Positions 55,312 to 64,000 of a stretch of 64,000 nt of DNA are shown in pieces (position 1 is the stretch's first letter; every line of letters begins with the position of its first letter). The notes under the pieces were generated by a model. It had not been told where the DNA came from. It searched no databases and saw nothing but the letters and a program-made list of their open reading frames with translations. The stretch is from Pseudomonas sp. Gutcm_11s (GTDB lineage Bacteria; Pseudomonadota; Gammaproteobacteria; Pseudomonadales; Pseudomonadaceae): NCBI RefSeq assembly GCF_028649395.1, contig NZ_JAQSUW010000018.1, positions 1 to 64,000 of the forward strand, in the 5' to 3' direction. A program made the position numbers and the translations under genes.

Positions 55312-56765
55312 ACGAGATCCTCGGCCGCGTCAGCGGTCACCTGCTGAGCCCCGGCAACCTCTCCATCGAGCAGTTGCCGGCCATTCTCGCGGAAGTGGTG
55401 GGGCCCGGCATCGATGCCGCCGACCTGTATTTCCAGAGCCAGGTCTCCGAGTCCTGGGTGCTGGAAGACGGCATCGTCAAGGAAGGCAGCTTCAATCTCG
55501 ACCAGGGCGTGGGCGTGCGTGCCCAGTCCGGCGAGAAGACCGGCTTCGCCTACAGCAACGCCATCCATGCCGAGGCCCTGGGCCAGGCGGCGCGTGCCGC
55601 GCGCTCGATCGCCCGCGCGGGCCAGCAGGGCAAGGTGCAGGCCTTCGCCAGCCCGACGGTGACCGCGCTGTACGCCCAGGACAGCCCGCTGGAGGTGCTG
55701 GAACGCGCCGAGAAGGTCGAACTGCTCAAGCGCATCGATGCCTTCACCCGCACCCTCGACCCGCGCATCAAGCAGGTCACCGTCAGTTTGGCCGGGGTTT
55801 GGGATCATGTCCTTGTGGCCGCCAACGACGGCAGCCTGGCCGCCGATATTCGCCCTCTGGTGCGCTTCAACGTCAGCGTGATCGTCGAGCAAAACGGCCG
55901 CCGCGAGCGTGGTGGCCATGGTGGCGGTGGGCGCAGCGACTACCGCTACTTCCTCGAGCGCGACGGCAGCGGCGAAGAGCGCGCCATGGGCTACGCCCGT
56001 GAAGCGCTGCGCCAGGCGCTGGTCAACCTGGAGGCGATTCCCGCGCCGGCCGGCACCCTGCCGGTGGTGATGGGTGCCGGCTGGTCCGGCGTGCTGCTGC
56101 ACGAGGCGGTCGGCCACGGCCTGGAAGGCGACTTCAACCGCAAGGGCAGCTCGGCCTACAGCGGCCGTATCGGCCAGCAGGTGGCGTCGAGCCTGTGCAC
56201 CATCGTCGACGACGGCACCCTGGCCGGGCGCCGCGGCTCGCTGAGTTTGGACGACGAAGGCACGCCGACCCAATGCACCACGCTGATCGAGAACGGCGTG
56301 CTCAAGGGTTACATGCAGGACAAGCTCAATGCGCGCCTGATGGGCGTGGCGCCAACCGGCAACGGCCGCCGCGAGTCTTACTCGCACCTGCCGATGCCGC
56401 GCATGACCAACACCTACATGCTGGCCGGCGAGAGTGACCCTGAAGAAATCATCCGCTCGGTGAAGAAGGGCATCTACTGCGCCAACCTCGGCGGCGGCCA
56501 GGTCGACATCACCAGCGGCAAGTTCGTGTTCTCTACCAGCGAGGCTTACCTGATCGAGGACGGCAAGATCACCGCGCCGGTCAAGGGCGCAACCCTGATC
56601 GGCAATGGCCCGGAGGCGATGAGCAAGGTGTCCATGGTGGGTAACGACCTGGCCCTGGACAGCGGCGTGGGAACCTGTGGCAAGGATGGTCAGTCGGTGC
56701 CGGTGGGTGTCGGCCAGCCGACCCTGAAGATCGACGCGATCACCGTGGGTGGCACCGGCGCCTGA
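55308..56765 (+). CDS. tldD: Metalloprotease subunit TldD
   Basis: A 485-residue TldD. The zinc motif HEAVGHGLEGD (HExxxH) lies in GVLLHEAVGHGLEGDFNRKG. The catalytic subunit of TldD/TldE, it degrades unfolded peptides and matures some ribosomally made peptides and toxins. Its partner pmbA (tldE) is 657 nt downstream with darP in reverse between. A longer frame from 54924 runs inside the nitrilase and is rejected. Confidence 0.95.
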   Translation: MNEILGRVSGHLLSPGNLSIEQLPAILAEVVGPGIDAADLYFQSQVSESWVLEDGIVKEGSFNLDQGVGVRAQSGEKTGFAYSNAIHAEALGQAARAARSIARAGQQGKVQAFASPTVTALYAQDSPLEVLERAEKVELLKRIDAFTRTLDPRIKQVTVSLAGVWDHVLVAANDGSLAADIRPLVRFNVSVIVEQNGRRERGGHGGGGRSDYRYFLERDGSGEERAMGYAREALRQALVNLEAIPAPAGTLPVVMGAGWSGVLLHEAVGHGLEGDFNRKGSSAYSGRIGQQVASSLCTIVDDGTLAGRRGSLSLDDEGTPTQCTTLIENGVLKGYMQDKLNARLMGVAPTGNGRRESYSHLPMPRMTNTYMLAGESDPEEIIRSVKKGIYCANLGGGQVDITSGKFVFSTSEAYLIEDGKITAPVKGATLIGNGPEAMSKVSMVGNDLALDSGVGTCGKDGQSVPVGVGQPTLKIDAITVGGTGA

Positions 56766-56771
56766 GGCGCC

Positions 56772-56786
56772 GGCGCGTTACGCGCC
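56772..56786. terminator. Small hairpin between convergent tldD and darP
   Basis: GGCGCG, loop TTA, CGCGCC in the 46-nt convergent gap. It has no T-tract; a weak bidirectional terminator at best. Confidence 0.3.
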
Positions 56787-56811
56787 CGGTGATCCTGGCC
56801 GGAAGGAAGGT

Positions 56812-57333
56812 TTAACGCAGGCCGCGCTGGACCTCGTCCAGGTCGCGGATGTACTTGAAGACCTTGCGCGCAGCGGCTGGCGGTTTGTTCCGCGCCGCCT
56901 CGTGCTGGGCATGACGGATCAGGCTGCGCAGGTGCTGGCGGTCGGCGTCCGGGTACTCGGCGACGAAGCTCTCCAGGGTGGTGTCGTCACCGGTGATCAG
57001 GCGATCGCGCCAGCGCTCGAGGGCGTGGAAGCGCTCGTTGTACTCGCGGGTGGAGCTGTCGACCTGGTCGATCAGGGCGAGGATGCCCTCGATGTCCTGG
57101 TCGCGCATGAGCTTGCCGATGAACTGGACGTGGCGTTTCTTGGCGGCATTGGCCGTGTGTTTCGGAGCTTCGGCCAGGGCTTTGCGCAGGCCGTCGGTGA
57201 TCGGCAGCTTGGCGACCAGGTCGGGCTTGAGGGTAGTCAGGCGAGCACCGAGATCCTGCAGGGCGTGCAGCTCGCGCTTGATCTGGGTCTTGCTCTTCTC
57301 GCCGGAGAAGTCTTCGTCGTATGAATCAGCCAT
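56812..57333 (-). CDS. darP: Ribosome-associated protein DarP/YjgA (DUF615)
   Basis: A 173-residue, highly charged, helical protein of the YjgA/DUF615 family: KSKTQIKRELHALQDLGARL, KRHVQFIGKLMRDQD and SLIRHAQHEAARNKPPAAAR. In E. coli it binds late 50S assembly intermediates. It is reversed between tldD and pmbA. The start at 57333 (MADSYDEDF) is favoured; the longer frame from 57450 adds unrelated residues. Confidence 0.92.
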   Translation of the reverse strand: MADSYDEDFSGEKSKTQIKRELHALQDLGARLTTLKPDLVAKLPITDGLRKALAEAPKHTANAAKKRHVQFIGKLMRDQDIEGILALIDQVDSSTREYNERFHALERWRDRLITGDDTTLESFVAEYPDADRQHLRSLIRHAQHEAARNKPPAAARKVFKYIRDLDEVQRGLR

Positions 57334-57422
57334 GGGGGCGGTCCGAGTGGAAACGCCGCCATGATAACCAGTCAGGGAGGGCCTGTCCGCAGCGGACCGG
57401 CCGCCCGTCGTTGGAGTGCAAC

Positions 57423-58769
57423 ATGAGTTCAGCACAAGCAGTGGGCCCACAGGCCCTGCCGGACCTGCAGGCGCAGGTCGAGCAGATCATCGCCGAGGCG
57501 CGTCGCCAGGGCGCCAGCGCCTGTGAAGTGGCGGTGTCGCTGGAGCAGGGACTGTCCACCACGGTGCGCCAGGGCGAGGTCGAGACGGTCGAGTTCAACC
57601 GCGACCAGGGCTTCGGCATCACCCTGTATGTCGGCCAGCGCAAGGGTTCGGCCAGCACCTCGGCGAGCGGCGATGCAGCGGTTCGCGAGACCGTTGCAGC
57701 GGCGCTGGCCATCGCCAAGCATGCCTCCGAGGACGACTGTGCCGGCCTGGCCGATGCCGCGTTGATGGCGCGCGAACTGCCGGAACTGGACCTGTTCCAT
57801 CCCTGGGACATCACCCCGGAGCAGGCCATCGAGCGCGCCCTGGCCTGCGAGGCTGCGGCCTTCTCCGCCGACCAGCGGATCAGCAATGCCGATGGCACCA
57901 GCCTCAGCACCCACCAGGGCTGTCGCGTGTATGGCAACAGCCACGGCTTCGTCGGTGGCTACGCCAGCACCCGGCACAGCCTGAGCTGCGTGATGATCGC
58001 CGAGGCGCAAGGGCAGATGCAGCGCGACTACTGGTATGACGTGAGTCGCCAGGGCGAGCTGCTGGCCGACCCGGCGCTGATCGGTCGCCGCGCCGCCGAG
58101 CGCAGCGTAGCGCGCCTCGGCGCGCGCCCGGTGCCGACCTGCGAGGTACCGGTGCTGTTCGCCGCAGAGCTGGCCACCGGCCTGTTCGGTCACCTGATGG
58201 CTGCCATCTCCGGCGGCAATCTGTATCGCCATTCCTCGTTCCTCGAGGGCGCGCTGGGCCAGCGCCTGTTCCCCGAATGGCTGAACCTCGACGAGCGTCC
58301 GCACATCCCACGCGCCATGGGCAGCGCCACCTTCGACGGCGACGGCCTGGCCACCTACGCCAAGCCCTTCGTCGCCGGCGGCGAGCTGGTCTCCTACATC
58401 CTCGGCACCTACTCCGGGCGCAAACTGGGCATGCCCAGCACGGCCAACTCCGGCGGCGTGCACAACCTGTTCGTCAGTCACGGCGACGAGGACCAGAAGG
58501 CGCTGCTCAAGCGCATGGATCGCGGCCTGCTGGTTACCGAGCTGATGGGGCAGGGCCTCAACCTGGTCACCGGTGACTACTCGCGCGGCGCCGCCGGCTT
58601 CTGGGTGGAAAACGGCGAGATCCAGTTCCCGGTGCAGGAAGTCACCATCGCCGGCAACCTGCGCGAGATGTTCCGCCAGATCGTCGCCGTCGGCAGCGAT
58701 CTGGAACTGCGCGGCAACATCCGCACCGGTTCGGTGCTGATCGAGCGGATGACCGTCGCCGGCAGCTGA
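57423..58769 (+). CDS. pmbA: TldE/PmbA metalloprotease subunit
   Basis: A 448-residue PmbA, paralogue of TldD: VSLEQGLSTTVRQGEVETVEFNRD, FGITLYVGQRKGSASTSA and C-terminal LVTGDYSRGAAGFWVENGEI and FPVQEVTIAGNLREMF. It lacks the HExxxH motif, as expected for this non-metal-binding partner. The ATG at 57423 is chosen on family start; a longer frame from 57321 overlaps darP. A strong terminator follows. Confidence 0.94.
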   Translation: MSSAQAVGPQALPDLQAQVEQIIAEARRQGASACEVAVSLEQGLSTTVRQGEVETVEFNRDQGFGITLYVGQRKGSASTSASGDAAVRETVAAALAIAKHASEDDCAGLADAALMARELPELDLFHPWDITPEQAIERALACEAAAFSADQRISNADGTSLSTHQGCRVYGNSHGFVGGYASTRHSLSCVMIAEAQGQMQRDYWYDVSRQGELLADPALIGRRAAERSVARLGARPVPTCEVPVLFAAELATGLFGHLMAAISGGNLYRHSSFLEGALGQRLFPEWLNLDERPHIPRAMGSATFDGDGLATYAKPFVAGGELVSYILGTYSGRKLGMPSTANSGGVHNLFVSHGDEDQKALLKRMDRGLLVTELMGQGLNLVTGDYSRGAAGFWVENGEIQFPVQEVTIAGNLREMFRQIVAVGSDLELRGNIRTGSVLIERMTVAGS

Positions 58770-58788
58770 TCGCCCGCAGCATCACGCC

Positions 58789-58822
58789 AAGCCCGGTGTT
58801 CCGTGAGGACACCGGGCTTTTT
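58789..58822 (+). terminator. Intrinsic terminator of pmbA
   Basis: AAGCCCGGTGT and ACACCGGGCTT enclose a 9-nt loop and are followed by TTT. An 11-bp perfect stem 19 nt after the stop, isolating pmbA from the iron-regulated fag operon. Confidence 0.9.
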
Positions 58823-58860
58823 CATGCCTGTCGACTGGCAAGTCCCTACTCTTTGTGTAT

Positions 58861-58898
58861 TGATTATTCTTCTCAATCAAGAATTAATATCATTATTC
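58861..58898 (+). promoter_or_regulatory. Fur-box-like region upstream of fagA
   Basis: A 38-bp AT-rich stretch just before fagA. It contains TGATTATTCTTCTCAATC and GAATTAATATCATTATTC, both resembling Fur half-site arrays; ATCATTAT is identical to the consensus core. Fur control of the fagA-fumC-sodA operon is established in P. aeruginosa. Confidence 0.65.
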
Positions 58899-58915
58899 GG
58901 TAAGAGTGGACGCCC

Positions 58916-59308
58916 ATGTCCTTTGCATTTTTCACCCCCTGTCTCGATTGCTGGCGCTGGCAAGGCTTCCGCATTCGCTGTGCCTTGCTGCCGGACGAGC
59001 CGCGCCTGCTCGATCAGCACGAGTTCCACGGCCACCAGTTGGCCGCCCAGGGGCGGATAGAGCCCTGGCAGCTCTCGGTATTGACCCTGGAGCTGCTGCT
59101 GGACACGGCCAGCGACGTGGCGCTGCCCTGGCACTGGCGCAACCTCTGCCTCGACCGCGCCTGGCGGCCGCTGCATGGATTGCAGTACCTCGCTCACGAC
59201 CTCGAACAGCAGCGCACGCACCTTCGCCTGCGCAACCGGTTGGCGACCCTGAACCTGTCGCCATCCCTCTCATTCAACGAGCCATTAGAAGGACATCCCT
59301 ATGAGTGA
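58916..59308 (+). CDS. fagA: Fur-associated protein FagA
   Basis: A 130-residue protein of unknown activity: FAFFTPCLDCWRWQGFRIRC, LLDTASDVALPWHWRNLC and LQYLAHDLEQQRTHLRLRNR. It is rich in Trp and His with two Cys pairs, so metal binding is conceivable but unproven. First gene of the iron-limitation operon; overlaps fumC by 8 nt. Identified from position and order (fagA-fumC-orfX-sodA) as in P. aeruginosa. Confidence 0.8.
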   Translation: MSFAFFTPCLDCWRWQGFRIRCALLPDEPRLLDQHEFHGHQLAAQGRIEPWQLSVLTLELLLDTASDVALPWHWRNLCLDRAWRPLHGLQYLAHDLEQQRTHLRLRNRLATLNLSPSLSFNEPLEGHPYE

Positions 59309-60677
59309 CACCCGCATCGAACGCGACAGCATGGGCGAGCTGGAAGTACCTGCAGCGGCGCTGTACGGCGCGCAGACCCAGCGTGCGGTGAACAACTTCC
59401 CGGTGTCCGGGCAACGCATGCCGGCGCCCTTCATCCGCGCGCTGATCCTGGCCAAGGCCGCGGCGGCGCGGGCCAACGTCGAGCTGGAGCAGCTTTCGCC
59501 GGCCCAGGGCGATGCCATCGTCGCGGCCTGCCAGCAGCTGTTGGAAGGCGACTTCATGGCGCACTTCCCGGTGGACGTGTTCCAGACCGGCTCTGGTACC
59601 AGTTCCAACATGAACGCCAACGAGGTGATCGCCACCCTGGCCAGCCGCATCCTCGGCGATAAGGTCGGCGCCAACGACCACGTCAACTGCGGGCAGAGCA
59701 GCAACGACATCATCCCCACCACCATCCACGTCAGCGCCGCCATCGAACTGCATGAGCGCCTGCTGCCGGCTCTTGGCCACCTGCTCACCGTGCTGTGTGA
59801 GAAGTCGCTGGAGGTGCAGCCCTACGTGAAGACCGGGCGCACCCACCTGATGGATGCCATGCCGGTGCGCATGAGCCAGGTGCTGGACGGTTGGGGCCAG
59901 CAGATCCAGGCCAACATCGTGCACCTGCGCGCGCTGCAGCCGAGCCTGCAGGCCCTGGCCCAGGGTGGCACCGCGGTGGGTACCGGGGTCAACGCCCATC
60001 CGCGCTTCGCCGAGCACTTCTGCCGCGAACTGACCACGCTGACCGGCGTGCCCTTCAGCACCGGCACCAACTTCTTCGCCCTGATCGGCTCGCAGGACAC
60101 CGCCGTGGCCATCTCCGGCCAGCTGAAGACCGTGGCGGTGTCGCTGATGAAGATCGCCAACGACCTGCGCTGGATGAACTCCGGCCCGCTCGCCGGCCTC
60201 GCCGAGATCGAGCTGGAGGCGTTGCAGCCGGGCTCCTCGATCATGCCGGGCAAGGTCAACCCGGTGATCCCGGAGGCCACCGCGATGGTTGCCGCCCAGG
60301 TGATCGGCAACGACGCCGCCATCGCCATCGCCGGGCAGTCCGGCAACTTCGAACTGAACGTGATGTTGCCGCTGGTGGCCGACAACCTGCTGCACAGCAT
60401 CCAGTTGCTGAGCAACGCCAGCCGCCTGCTGGCCGACCGCGCCATCGCCAGCTTCAAGGTCAACCAGCCGAAGCTGCGTGAGGCGCTGGATCGCAACCCG
60501 ATCCTGGTCACCGCGCTCAACCCGATCATCGGCTACCTCAAGGCCGCCGAGATCGCCAAGCAGGCCTACCGCGAGGGGCGGCCAATCATCGAGGTGGCGC
60601 TGGAAAACACCGACCTGTCGCGGCAGCAGCTGGAGCAGCTGCTCAACCCGGAAAAACTCACCGAAGGCGGCCTCTGA
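59301..60677 (+). CDS. fumC: Class II fumarate hydratase (iron-independent)
   Basis: A 458-residue fumarase C: fumarate/malate interconversion in the TCA cycle without an Fe-S cluster. Signatures: TGSGTSSNMNANEVIA, NCGQSSNDIIPT, KTGRTHLMDAMP and the catalytic-loop GSSIMPGKVNPVIPEA. Expressed under iron limitation it replaces the iron-dependent fumarase. Overlaps fagA; 37 nt before the next gene. Confidence 0.96.
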   Translation: MSDTRIERDSMGELEVPAAALYGAQTQRAVNNFPVSGQRMPAPFIRALILAKAAAARANVELEQLSPAQGDAIVAACQQLLEGDFMAHFPVDVFQTGSGTSSNMNANEVIATLASRILGDKVGANDHVNCGQSSNDIIPTTIHVSAAIELHERLLPALGHLLTVLCEKSLEVQPYVKTGRTHLMDAMPVRMSQVLDGWGQQIQANIVHLRALQPSLQALAQGGTAVGTGVNAHPRFAEHFCRELTTLTGVPFSTGTNFFALIGSQDTAVAISGQLKTVAVSLMKIANDLRWMNSGPLAGLAEIELEALQPGSSIMPGKVNPVIPEATAMVAAQVIGNDAAIAIAGQSGNFELNVMLPLVADNLLHSIQLLSNASRLLADRAIASFKVNQPKLREALDRNPILVTALNPIIGYLKAAEIAKQAYREGRPIIEVALENTDLSRQQLEQLLNPEKLTEGGL

Positions 60678-60714
60678 GGCCGCTACAGCGCCGGCAAGGC
60701 GAGGAGTTCAGGCA

Positions 60715-61164
60715 ATGGAGCACTGGAAAAGAACCATCGAGGCGGGCAATCGCTGCTTCATCGACGGCGACTGGGTGCAGGCCCGCGAGCTCTACCTGCA
60801 GGCGCTGGCCGAGGCCCAGGTGCTGTATGGGCGCTGGCCCGACCATGACATGGCGGTGGCGGCCTTCGTCATCTCCCATCACAACCTGGCCGATCTGCAC
60901 CTGACCCTGGGCCAGCCGGAAGAGGCGGCGGAGAACCTCTGTGCCAGTCACGAGCGGCTGCTGCAGACCCTGGCCGATGCGGCCTTGCACGAGGGGCTGC
61001 GCAGCGCCGCCATGCATCACAGTCGGCGTACCTATCTCGAACTGCTGCAGTTCATCGCCGAGCACGGCGCCTTCCCGCGCACCGATCGGCTGCTCGGCGC
61101 GCCGCAACGGCATGCCTGGCGGCGCACCCCGACTGCGACCAGCCCCGGTCGTCATTACCACTGA
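60715..61164 (+). CDS. Conserved TPR-like protein of the fumC-sodA operon
   Basis: A 149-residue protein with paired helices of tetratricopeptide type: GNRCFIDGDWVQARELYLQA and SHHNLADLHLTLGQPEEAAE. GAGGAG lies 8 nt before the ATG. It occupies the same place as the small gene between fumC1 and sodM in P. aeruginosa. His-rich positions (HH, HH, HYH at the end) are noted; function unknown. Confidence 0.8.
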   Translation: MEHWKRTIEAGNRCFIDGDWVQARELYLQALAEAQVLYGRWPDHDMAVAAFVISHHNLADLHLTLGQPEEAAENLCASHERLLQTLADAALHEGLRSAAMHHSRRTYLELLQFIAEHGAFPRTDRLLGAPQRHAWRRTPTATSPGRHYH

Positions 61165-61178
61165 AGGAGAGCCACACA

Positions 61179-61796
<618 letters not shown>

Positions 61797-61800
61797 AGGG

Positions 61801-62700
61801 ATGGACGGCATGCAGCACGGCTTTTCTTCGACCGGAGGTCGGACGTTGCGTTACCTGATCGGCTTCTCGGTGGTACTGCTCGGCTGCAGCCTGCTGCTGG
61901 TGCAGGCCACCAGCATCGCCGAGCAGACGATCCAGCCACAGATCTGGCGGGCGCTGCAGGGTGGCCTGCTGTGTGCGCTGGGTACCGCGCTGGGGGCGCT
62001 GCCGGTGTTGTTCATGCGCAGTATCTCGACGCGCTTCGCCGACACCCTGCTGGGCTTCGGTGGTGGGGTGATGCTGGCGGCCACCGTGTTCTCGCTGCTG
62101 ATCCCGGCGCTGGCGGCGGCCGAGGGACTGGGCTTCTCCCCGTGGGGCGCGGGCTTCCTCGCCAGCTTCGGCCTGTTGCTGGGCGCGGGCGCGCTATTCG
62201 GCCTGGGACGCTGCCTGCCCGAGGTGCAGATGCGCGCCGGCAATGGCGAGTTGCAGGCGCTGGCGCCGAACATCCTGTTGTTCGTCGTGGCGATCGTGCT
62301 GCACAACATTCCCGAGGGTATGGCCGTCGGCGTGTCGGCCGGTGCCGGGCTGGAAGGGGCGGACACCCTGGCCATGGGCATTGCCCTGCAGGACCTGCCT
62401 GAGGGCCTGATCATCGCTCTGGTGCTGGTTGGCGGTGGGATGGGGCGCGGCAAGGCGTTGTTGATAGGCGCCGCGTCGGGGCTGGTCGAGCCGTTGTTCG
62501 CCGTGCTCTGTGCCTGGCTGGTGGGCGTTTCGGCGCTGCTGTTGCCCTGGGGGCTGGCGCTGGCAGCGGGAGCGATGCTGTTCGCCGTGGTCCACGAGAT
62601 CATTCCCGAGTCCCACCGCAAGGGCTACGCCACCGAGGCGAGCATGGGTTTGGCTGGTGGCTTCTGCCTGATGATGGTGCTGGATACCGCGCTCGCCTGA
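61801..62700 (+). CDS. ZIP-family metal transporter
   Basis: A 299-residue inner-membrane protein with eight TM helices. Helix IV has LHNIPEGMAVGVSAGAG and helix V ALQDLPEGLIIALVLVGGG, the paired HN..PEG / D..PEG metal sites of ZIP proteins (GufA-like). It begins 4 nt after sodA, so it is probably co-expressed under low iron and may import Mn or Zn for SodA and other enzymes. Metal choice is inference. The start at 61801 is preferred; 61810 is possible. Confidence 0.88.
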   Translation: MDGMQHGFSSTGGRTLRYLIGFSVVLLGCSLLLVQATSIAEQTIQPQIWRALQGGLLCALGTALGALPVLFMRSISTRFADTLLGFGGGVMLAATVFSLLIPALAAAEGLGFSPWGAGFLASFGLLLGAGALFGLGRCLPEVQMRAGNGELQALAPNILLFVVAIVLHNIPEGMAVGVSAGAGLEGADTLAMGIALQDLPEGLIIALVLVGGGMGRGKALLIGAASGLVEPLFAVLCAWLVGVSALLLPWGLALAAGAMLFAVVHEIIPESHRKGYATEASMGLAGGFCLMMVLDTALA

Positions 62701-62706
62701 GGGCCT

Positions 62707-62747
62707 GGGTTACGAGGCTCTGGCTTTAAACCAGTGGCTCGTAACCC
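62707..62747. terminator. Bidirectional hairpin between zip and ptsO
   Basis: GGGTTACGAG pairs with CTCGTAACCC, and an inner CTGG pairs with CCAG around TTTAAA. It fills the convergent gap between the two genes. No T-tract follows. Confidence 0.6.
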
Positions 62748-62756
62748 GTGGGTGCG

Positions 62757-63029
62757 TTATTCGCCTTCGTCGAACTTGTTGTCGATCAGCGCGACCAGCG
62801 CGGCGAGCGCCTCGTCCTCGCGCTCACCCTCGCTGAACAGATGAATGTTGGTGCCCTTGCCGGCGGCCAGCATCATCACCGCCATGATGCTCTTGCCGTC
62901 CACCAGGCTCTCTGGCGAGCGACCGACCCGTACCTGGCAGGGGAAGCCGCTGGCCACGCCGACAAACTTGGCGGCGGCGCGGGCATGCAGGCCGAGCTTG
63001 TTGATGATGGTGATCTCGCGGGCGGGCAT
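62757..63029 (-). CDS. ptsO: Nitrogen-PTS phosphocarrier NPr
   Basis: A 90-residue HPr-like protein with phosphorylatable H15 in INKLGLHARAAAKFV and the KSIMAVMMLAAGKG regulatory loop. It passes phosphate from PtsP to PtsN in the nitrogen PTS. The start at 63029 matches HPr length; the longer frame to 63197 runs into rapZ. 8 nt after rapZ. Confidence 0.94.
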   Translation of the reverse strand: MPAREITIINKLGLHARAAAKFVGVASGFPCQVRVGRSPESLVDGKSIMAVMMLAAGKGTNIHLFSEGEREDEALAALVALIDNKFDEGE

Positions 63030-63037
63030 TGCAGTCC

Positions 63038-63895
63038 TTAGCCAAGGTCGCGGTGGCGGACCTGGACGTTCTTCAGCGTGGGTTTGAGGGCCTCGCCCAG
63101 CCGGTTGGCCAGGTACACCGAGCGGTGGTGGCCGCCGGTGCAGCCGATGGCGACCGTGACATAGGCGCGGTTGCTGGCGGCGAAGCGCGGCAGCCACTTG
63201 TTCAGGTAGCAGTGGATGTCCTGGTACATCTCCTCGACATCCGGCTGCGCGGCCAGGTACTCGGCTACCGGTGCCTCCAGCCCAGACATGTCGCGCAGGT
63301 CCGGCTTCCAGTACGGATTGGGCAGGCAGCGCACGTCGAACACTAGGTCGGCGTCCACCGGCATGCCGCGTTTGAAGCCGAACGACTCGACCAGGAAGGC
63401 GGTGCCCGGCTCCGGCTGGTTGAGCAGGCGCAGCTTGATGGTATCGCGCAGCTGGTAGAGGTTGAGATGGGTGGTATCGATCTTCAGGTCGGCGAGATCG
63501 ATGATCGGCGCCAGCAGCGTGGCTTCGTCACGAATGGCCTCGGCCAGCGCACGTTCCTGATTGGTCAGCGGGTGACGCCGGCGGGTCTCGGAGAAGCGCT
63601 TGAGCAGGGTCTCGTCGGCGGCGTCGAGGTACAGCACATCGCACTGGATGTGGCGGGCGCGCACCTCGTCGAGTAGTTCAGGAAAGCGCTTGAGCTGGCT
63701 GGGCAGGTTGCGCGCGTCAACCGACACCGCGACCTGCGGGTGCAGCAGTTCGGTTTCCAGCAGGGCGCGTTCGGCCAGGTCCGGCAGCAGGCCGGCGGGC
63801 AGGTTGTCGATGCAGTAGAAACCGTTGTCTTCCAGCACGTCGAGTGCTGTGCTCTTGCCCGAGCCGGAACGACCGCTGACGATGATCAGCCGCAT
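63038..63895 (-). CDS. rapZ: RNase adaptor / nucleotide-binding protein RapZ
   Basis: A 285-residue protein with Walker A GRSGSGKSTALDVLED, LVFDVRCLPNPYW and the C-terminal GCTGGHHRSVYLANRLGE. In E. coli RapZ binds GlcN6P and the GlmY/GlmZ RNAs to control amino-sugar synthesis. In Pseudomonas the RNA partners are less clear. Middle gene of ptsN-rapZ-ptsO. Confidence 0.95.
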   Translation of the reverse strand: MRLIIVSGRSGSGKSTALDVLEDNGFYCIDNLPAGLLPDLAERALLETELLHPQVAVSVDARNLPSQLKRFPELLDEVRARHIQCDVLYLDAADETLLKRFSETRRRHPLTNQERALAEAIRDEATLLAPIIDLADLKIDTTHLNLYQLRDTIKLRLLNQPEPGTAFLVESFGFKRGMPVDADLVFDVRCLPNPYWKPDLRDMSGLEAPVAEYLAAQPDVEEMYQDIHCYLNKWLPRFAASNRAYVTVAIGCTGGHHRSVYLANRLGEALKPTLKNVQVRHRDLG

Positions 63896-63906
63896 GGCGC
63901 CGCGCC

Positions 63907-64000
63907 TCAGTGTCCGCTCTGAACGTCGACGACCACCTGATACAGGCTCTCGCTGCTCTGTGCCTGGCGCAGGCGCTCACGCACCTCGCTGCGGTCGAGC
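63907..64000 (-). CDS. ptsN: Nitrogen-PTS EIIA protein PtsN, C-terminal end only
   Basis: About 30 codons enter from the right edge (EVRERLRQAQSSESLYQVV, ending QSGH) and stop 11 nt before rapZ. Identity is inferred from the conserved ptsN-rapZ-ptsO order and the tail's helical pattern. Confidence 0.75.
   Translation of the reverse strand, partial: LDRSEVRERLRQAQSSESLYQVVVDVQSGH

Overview
The window is a chromosomal segment of a high-GC Gammaproteobacterium, almost certainly Pseudomonas (aeruginosa / mendocina / alcaligenes side). From about 19.7 kb to the right edge the gene order, as I recall it, matches the PA4506-PA4464 stretch of P. aeruginosa PAO1: dpp, roxSR, mag, gatCAB, mreBCD, tldD/pmbA, fagA-fumC-sodA, ptsN-rapZ-ptsO. 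The left 19 kb is more accessory. Genes are densely packed with many ATGA/GTGA overlaps. I saw no rRNA, tRNA, CRISPR array, prophage or complete insertion sequence.

Layout. (1) 1-7220, minus: the N-terminal part, over 2400 codons, of a giant autotransporter adhesin built of beta-strand repeats; its C-terminal barrel lies outside. (2) 7599-11661: a two-component system and a TonB-dependent receptor behind a Fur-box-like site, with a 26-bp perfect inverted repeat before the receptor. (3) 12029-13192: ornithine decarboxylase speC with a long untranslated leader, followed by a MITE-like element. (4) 13519-16041: a PepSY-flavodoxin-reductase membrane protein (PiuB-like). (5) 16121-18455: 5-oxoprolinase genes pxpABC. 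(6) 18584-19720: an orphan amino-acid-type periplasmic binding protein. (7) 26978-19717, minus: dipeptide ABC operon (two binding proteins, B, C, D, F), with a SIMPL-domain gene upstream. (8) 28067-29912: redox two-component system roxS-roxR, a second copy of the MITE-like element, and an AEC-family carrier. (9) 31212-41475: the six-gene mag (yfaPATSQP-like) operon around a bacterial alpha-2-macroglobulin. (10) 41466-45585, minus: a carboxymuconolactone-decarboxylase-like protein, an RlpA-like lipoprotein and gatCAB. (11) 45783-54412: mreBCD, maf, rng, yhdP. (12) 54457-58769: nitrilase, tldD, darP, pmbA. (13) 58916-62700: an iron-limitation operon fagA-fumC-orfX-sodA-zip. (14) 64000-62757, minus: ptsN (partial), rapZ, ptsO.

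How it fits together. Iron limitation recurs: a Fur-box-like site before the sensor/receptor genes, a PiuB-like reductase, and the fagA operon, which supplies iron-independent fumarase and Mn superoxide dismutase. The cell envelope is the other theme: elongasome genes, YhdP, RlpA-like, and the mag operon. In the mag operon the protease-trapping macroglobulin sits with an NlpC/P60-like protein (MagC) and a composite protein (MagE) that carries penicillin-binding-protein-like, SpoIID-like and HExxH motifs. I consider MagE the most interesting protein here. The most interesting DNA element is the dispersed ~150-bp palindromic repeat at 13193 and 29913, inserted in both places exactly between a stop codon and a terminator-like hairpin.
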